Shown here: positions 58,801 through 64,000 of the stretch, one piece after another
How positions within the stretch are numbered: position 1 is the stretch's first letter
Layout of the letters: each line of letters begins with the position of its first letter
From: Mercenaria mercenaria
Taxonomy: Eukaryota; Mollusca; Bivalvia; Venerida; Veneridae
Direction of reading: 5' to 3'
NCBI RefSeq assembly: GCF_021730395.1
Contig: NC_069364.1
Coordinates: 81,957,501 to 82,021,500 of the forward strand
DNA: 64,000 bases
Notes under the pieces: model-generated
The model's input: the letters and a program-made list of their open reading frames with translations, nothing else
The model's database searches: none
Told to the model about the DNA's origin: nothing
Made by a program: the position numbers and the translations under genes

Positions 58801-61800
58801 TGTAACTGTATCTAAGTAAACATCAACGGGAACAGAGCAGACTTTACTCTTGTAACTGTATCTAAGTAAACATCAAAGGAACCAGAGCTAACTTTACTGT
58901 TTTAACTGTATCTTAGTTAACATTAACAGTAACAGAGCTGACTTTACTCTTGTAACCGTACTTTAAGTAAACATTAATGGAAACAGAGCTGACTTTACTC
59001 TTGTAACTGTATTTAAGTAAACATTAACAGTAACAGAGCTGACTTTAGTCTTGTAACTGTATCTAAGTAAACATCAACAGTAATAGAGCAGACTTTTCTC
59101 TTGTAACTGTATCTAAGTAAACATCAACAGTAATAGAGCAGACTTTACTCTTGTAACTGTATCTAAGTAAACATTAACAGTAACAGAGCTGACTTTACTC
59201 TTGTAACTGTATCTAAGTAAACATCAATGGAACCTGAGCTAACTTTACTCTTTTAACTGTATCTAAGTTAACACCAACAGTAATAGAGCAGACTTTACTC
59301 TTGTAACTGTATCTAAGTAAACACCAACGGGAACAGAACTGACTTTACTCTTGTAACGGAATCTAAGTAAACATGAATGGAAATACAGCTGACTGTACTC
59401 TTTTACTGTATCAAAATAAACATCAATGGGAATAGAGTTGACTTTACTCTTGTCACAGTATCTAAGTAACCATTTATGAGAACACAGCTGACTTTACTTT
59501 TATAAATGTGTAAACATTAATCGGAACAGAGCTCACTTTGCACCTGTAAGTGTACCCTAGTAAATATTAATGGAAACACGTGCTAATATAACACTTGTAA
59601 CTGTAGGATAGTAAATATTAATCAACACAGTGCTGATTTTACTTTTGTAACTGTATCTTAGTAAATTGAAAAAGCTGACTCTTGTTCTTGTAACTATCTT
59701 AGTAAACATCAATGAAAACAAAGCTGGTTTTGCACACGTAAGTTTCTTTGCAAAAATCAATGAGAAAAAAAGCTTATATTAGCTCTTCAGAAATAAATAT
59801 TAATTGGAACACACCTAATGAATTGTAATGTAACTACTCCTAAGTACACATTAATGGATTAAATCTGGCATCATTTAACTCAACTTACCACTGTGTTAAG
59901 TCTAACATCAAATCTATGTAACTGGGATGAATTTCTCTGATGAAACATCCATCTTTTCTTGAAAGCTCCTTTTGGGTCTGTTACAAGGTTTACATATAAC
60001 AATCTTCTCAGAAATAGTTCTGTATCTTCGATACCCCACATCCCTTGAGATACTGCATGAAGTAAGCAGTTTCCATCAGCTGTAACAGAAATCCTGTCAA
60101 TTTATTACCATGATTGGACAAAGTTCCTTTTGTTATTATTATTAACCACACTCCACAGCTGTCATGTTTACCACAATTTAGCAAAGTTATCATGTTTTGC
60201 TGTTATTTAGCAACGTTGTCATGTTTTACCATGATTTAGTTACAGTGTAATATTTTCGCCTGATTTTGCATTGTTACACATGTATGATTTACCATTATTT
60301 AGGAATGGTGCAATCTTTTACCACAATTAGTAACATTGTCATGTTTCAACCATGACTTTGCACTTTGCAAAGTTAGCACATTTTACTAAGATTTAGCAAA
60401 GCTGCCATGTTTTACTATCATGGCATGATTTAGCAACAATGCCATTTTTTTACCATAATTTCGCAACATTGCCATGTTTCAACTATGATTTAGCAAAGCT
60501 GCCATGTTTTAAAAAGATTTAGCAAAACTGTCATGTTACACCATGATTTAACAAAAATTAAAATTTCTTCCAGCTGGTCCAGAGGAGAATCCATTTTTTA
60601 CTATTCTTTATGTACAGCAAGTTAAGTTTAATTATCGTAACCACCAGCTGCCCATATGATTTTCTCCATCTAAAGAATATTAGTCCTTTTATGTTTCACA
60701 GGAAAAGACTCAATTCACTCCAATTTAAGAAGTTCTCCATGAAATAAACACCCTACAAAGGACCTATATTAAAAATCATATTTAACAGACTATGTAATTG
60801 GTAATTTTAGATGGAGATTGGGATAGAACTCTAAATCCCTGGGGTTTCATTGTCTGGCCCCTCATACCACTGGACCACTGTATCAGCTCTCTGTGTTCTC
60901 CTGAATCCAGTAGTCCTTTTAAACAGATATAGAACAAGTTCATTAATCCGCAAAAGAGAGAATTTTGCTGTCTTAACAACTGGTTCTCTAACTTGAAAAT
61001 TATAAAAACAGATCAAGCCAAATCTGACATTGTTGTTCTTAAACATTACATCCTTTCATTTACAGCTTTAATACAATATCTACATAATAAAACAGATGAG
61101 AAATTCTAAAATTCTTTTGAAAAACCTCTTTAAATTCATGACAACAAAATCAATGAAGACGCTTTCGTCTTACTTCACTTATAAAGCACCTACTAGCAAT
61201 ATCTTTAGCCTTATATACCTGTTGTCCTTAGTGGCAGAACTGGTTTTGTTGTTCTGCACCAGTTGATTATCTCTACCCTTTCAAGGTCATCTTGCATGTC
61301 AAGGTCAACATACTTGTCCTTGAATAGATGACCAAACTCTTCTGGGAATTTCACCAAGGGGAGAAAGGGTATCAAAAATTTGTTGTATGTCCTGTAGTAT
61401 ATGTAAGGGGGAAAAAAGGAATCATAGTTAAACATGCATTAATACATGATAAGTAACATTAATATATACCGGTAACCATATTTATAAAATTTGCACACAA
61501 TTAAAAATTGGAGATCTTGATATATCTATTTTATATAAATATGCAAAGCAGTATGTACAATGTATTATACAAGAAAAGCTGATATGAATTTTATCATGGA
61601 ATTAGAGCACAGGTCAATTATCAAAAATTTTCCAAAATGGTTTTACTACTTCAAAAAATGTTTCTATACTATTTCTTTTATAACAGATGCATTCTATAAA
61701 TTTAAACTGTCAACTACTGCAAAGTTTAATGCAAAACAGTAACTGTTATACTAAATATACAACAAATACATTATGTTGTTTCAGGCAGCATGATATATCT

Positions 61801-62085
61801 TATAAACTTCGTTCAGACCTCAAAATTGTGTAAGTATGTATGTATCACTTTCAAATGTTTAAAACAAATTCTATACAAAATCAAATAAGATTGAAAAAAT
61901 GACAACTCAAAGCAACTTTAAATGCATATATCTAAACAACAGTTTACTGCTTCATACCGTATGATTATAATTTCCCCGTCTGTTTCTTTAACATCCCGCC
62001 GGATAGCCTGTCTCAACTGTGAAACCTTCTCTGGACATGCCTCTTGGAATTTCTCACAAAAACTGGTTTCATCATTACGATCCAT
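52833..62085 (-). CDS. TNFAIP3: A20 / TNFAIP3 orthologue, OTU deubiquitinase with ten A20 zinc fingers
   Basis: Six coding exons in transcript order: 61958-62100 (ATG at 62083-62085), 61219-61391, 59889-60079, 54488-56777, 53733-53828 and 52833-53467. The CDS is 3,513 nt, 1,170 residues, with all junctions in phase. The OTU domain (about 1-370) has the catalytic residues Asp72 (YVDLDMQ), Cys105 (ADGNCLLHA) and His257 (NMNHFAPLL), aligning with human D70, C103 and H256. Other strong matches to vertebrate A20 are NWCR, QGMWGIEDTEL, LRRPVIVLAD and GIYLPLEWP. Ten A20-type fingers follow, at about 398-418, 480-499, 534-554, 650-670, 695-715, 814-834, 889-908, 935-955, 1006-1025 and 1132-1155. The ninth ends C-x2-H in place of C-x2-C, and the tenth has a longer first loop. 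Vertebrate A20 has seven fingers and 790 residues. Known family role: edits K63 and binds linear ubiquitin chains to damp NF-kB signalling in the cytosol. A start at the internal Met204 is rejected because it would drop the catalytic Asp and Cys. A 5' UTR exon is expected beyond 62101, where an acceptor ends at the exon. Confidence 0.95.
54050..54125 (-). mobile_element. 3'-end SINE fragment in an A20 intron
   Basis: 'gttggatttaacgtcgcacc' and 'atggcgactttccagctt' are the inverse of the tail of the SINE at 39861-40138. Head and body are missing. Confidence 0.6.
57770..59850. repeat. 2-kb minisatellite in A20 intron 3, 50-bp unit
   Basis: About 40 units on 'actttactcttgtaactgta' plus 'tctaagtaaacatcaacagt', with 'gtatctaagt' recurring at exactly 50-bp steps (for example 58561 and 58611). 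The proximal units (57.78-58.13 kb) carry 'aatgggttcagagctt' and form 50-bp and 100-bp sub-blocks; distal units past 59.3 kb are diverged. It lies between the exons carrying catalytic Cys105 and His257. Confidence 0.85.
60105..60560. repeat. degenerate ~32-bp tandem repeat in A20 intron 2
   Basis: Words 'catgttttaccatgatttagc' and 'aaagctgccatg' recur about twelve times with much variation. Confidence 0.6.
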
Positions 62086-62100
62086 GTTTTTTCTCAAGAT

Positions 62101-64000
62101 CTGAAATATATGCAAGAAGAAAAACATTCTAAATACTTGTTTATTCGATATCCAATTTATGCCAATTTCAACATTTGATTATTCAACAGCTGTCAGTTAA
62201 CCTTAGCAATGCAAACTTTCTTGATTCGGTACTAGTGCTATAAACTTATTCTGTGTAAGTAATTGGCAACATCTTCACAGGAAGTGGTAGAGAACATATA
62301 GACCTACTGAAATTACTGAGTTTGTAGGCAATCACAGTGAGACAGGTCACACAGATGCTCAAAAACAAAGTGATTACGATTTACAGAATGTTCAGTCCTT
62401 AAGAGATTTTGTTTTAAAAACTTCTGTAGTCAATTTTGTCAGTCATATAAAGTATACTACACTAAAAACCTAGATTTTAACCCGGAAGATTATGCTTATA
62501 CAGTCAGACTTCATTCACTTGAACTCTGATAACTGGAATGTTAACCTTTGCTCGGACTCATCACCAAGTCAAGCGAAAATCCCTATATAATTTGTAATTT
62601 TCAATGGCTTCAATTAATGACAACTCATATTTTGTCATTCCCGTTGAGTTCGAGCAAACAAAGTTCCACTATATGAGGTATTTTTGAGGTAATGATTTTA
62701 ATCAGACTACATAATGATTCAGTATATTCATTAGGTAAGAATATAGAGGACAGAGCAGCCCATTCAAAATATAATATACATGTAGAAAACATGTGTTGCA
62801 CATGACTCTCTATTTTTGTTCTGTATTAAAGTGTCTGATTTTACCTGAAGTTCAAGTATTATGAACAAATTAAGATTTTGTCAAAGCTGAAATGAATTTA
62901 TCTCAATTTGTTTGGCGTATATATACTCACACAAACACCAAATTCTTATCAAAAGTAAGTATATATAAATAGCATGAAATTAATAATTTCAAGATCACAT
63001 GATAATAGATAATAATGATAAAAAATACACTTTCCCATGATAGAGTATCATAACTGACTAAAATAAACTGTATTATCACTAGCCTGGACACTTATTCATT
63101 TTCACTGAGCAACTGGTAATGCTGTGTATTCACTGGAAGTATAATGTTTTTTCTAAAAAACTGATTTTTCTAATCTTATTGCCAAACCAACCTGAGGGGT
63201 TTTTTAGCATTAAAATATTTTTTTGTAAAGCTACTTTGCATTGGGAATATTTGTACAATTTTGTAATGTTTGTATATTGATATACGTGTTCTTAAAAGTT
63301 TGATTATCACCCTTCCTTCTATACTGGATGCACTCCAAACACATATCAAAATCATTTAATGTTAAAGCTACAAACAGCTTTAGCCTCAGATTGTTCAGTT
63401 ATCCCAATAACATGAATAAGTTATAACTAGTAAGTAATAACTATCAAATGGAAATTTTATTATACAAAGGAAATACTCATGCAATAATTAAAGTACAAAG
63501 CATTTTACAAGTTCTCCTCCATAAAGGGAGGTAATTATAAACTGTCACAAAATATAATAAAGACTATATTTCTGATAGGAATCTGGCTCTAGATATGAAA
63601 TGGGTTTTTTTTCGTTCTTAAATCTCTGATATGATAACGGAAAACTGACTGACCTTCTTTATTGGTATTGTCATACTATTTCAAAAAAAATTAAGGAAAT
63701 GCCTTAATTGTTACAGAAAAGATGAATCAAACAGTAGGGACTGTATCACGTCCAATTTGTTTCATGTGCCTTAACAGTTTTAATTCCCTCTTACAATAGG
63801 TAAAATGAAAGACTGGTCAGTCTCTAGGTCTGAAATCAAAACATTTGGAACACAAGGCAATATGCTACTTTAACGCATTGATGACCAATTTTTTCTTAAA
63901 TGGAACATTTTAATGAAAAACATCATTTTTAACCCAATTTAGACGTTTTACCACTCATTTTTCCTGATTGCCCATTCTAGAATCAGTGGATAAAAATCAC
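62101..64000. other. upstream intron or flank of A20, no gene seen
   Basis: AT-rich, no exon recognised. Because an acceptor abuts the first coding exon, part of this is probably the 5' UTR intron, with the promoter outside the window or unrecognised. Confidence 0.4.

Overview
This is eukaryotic, mollusc-like DNA, most likely from a marine bivalve. The evidence is AT-rich, intron-rich sequence with GT-AG exons, several tRNA-derived SINE families with the conserved '...GCGACGTTAAACCC' type of tail, and many interspersed elements built on tandem ~145-175 bp cores and ending in a hairpin plus 'CTCTTGTT' (Pearl/HINE-like Helentron relatives, common in bivalves). The species assignment is an inference. 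No prokaryotic, retroviral or other virus-like genes were recognised.

Layout. (1) 1-7.8 kb: the last two coding exons of an unrecognised plus-strand gene (461-644, 2345-2511). Its stop codon lies in the first unit of a minisatellite. A long gene-poor 3' flank follows, with three Helentron-like elements, one nested in another. An orphan terminal exon on the minus strand (7914-8023) faces it tail to tail. (2) 8.1-10.9 kb: one large element made of ~145-bp units with an 861-bp higher-order repeat. (3) 11.0-23.3 kb, minus strand: a secreted-protein gene made of a signal-peptide exon followed by phase-0 exons that repeat as A-B pairs. It encodes up to ten copies of a two-cysteine acidic module joined by Lys/Asp/Gly-rich linkers. 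Three of the pairs sit in 1,879-bp genomic units, and two of those B exons carry the same in-frame TAA. (4) 24.7-29.1 kb: a ~4.2-kb minisatellite with a ~41-bp unit, bracketed by two inward-facing SINE heads and interrupted by a third SINE. (5) 29.1-35.2 kb: no firm gene; a possible TIR element with a Helentron-like element nested inside. (6) 35.3-42.4 kb, plus strand: an eight-exon gene for a 535-residue secreted protein. Its mature N-terminus looks like a histidine-brace copper protein (X325/BIM1-like), followed by a C-terminal region with repeated beta-strand-like motifs. (7) 42.4-52.8 kb: gene-poor, with more elements and SINEs. (8) 52.8-62.1 kb, minus strand: a complete coding sequence for an A20/TNFAIP3 orthologue (1,170 residues). 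It has an OTU deubiquitinase domain with all three catalytic residues and ten A20-type zinc fingers, against seven in vertebrates. (9) 62.1-64 kb: upstream flank or intron, no gene seen.

The three complete genes have no evident functional connection. Exon joins were chosen by hand from GT/AG sites and phase. The A20 CDS (3,513 nt) and the histidine-brace CDS (1,608 nt) both sum to whole codons with every junction in phase, which is the main support for those models. The repeated-exon model also keeps phase 0 throughout, but whether it is one transcript and how the two TAA-bearing exons are handled cannot be settled from sequence alone.
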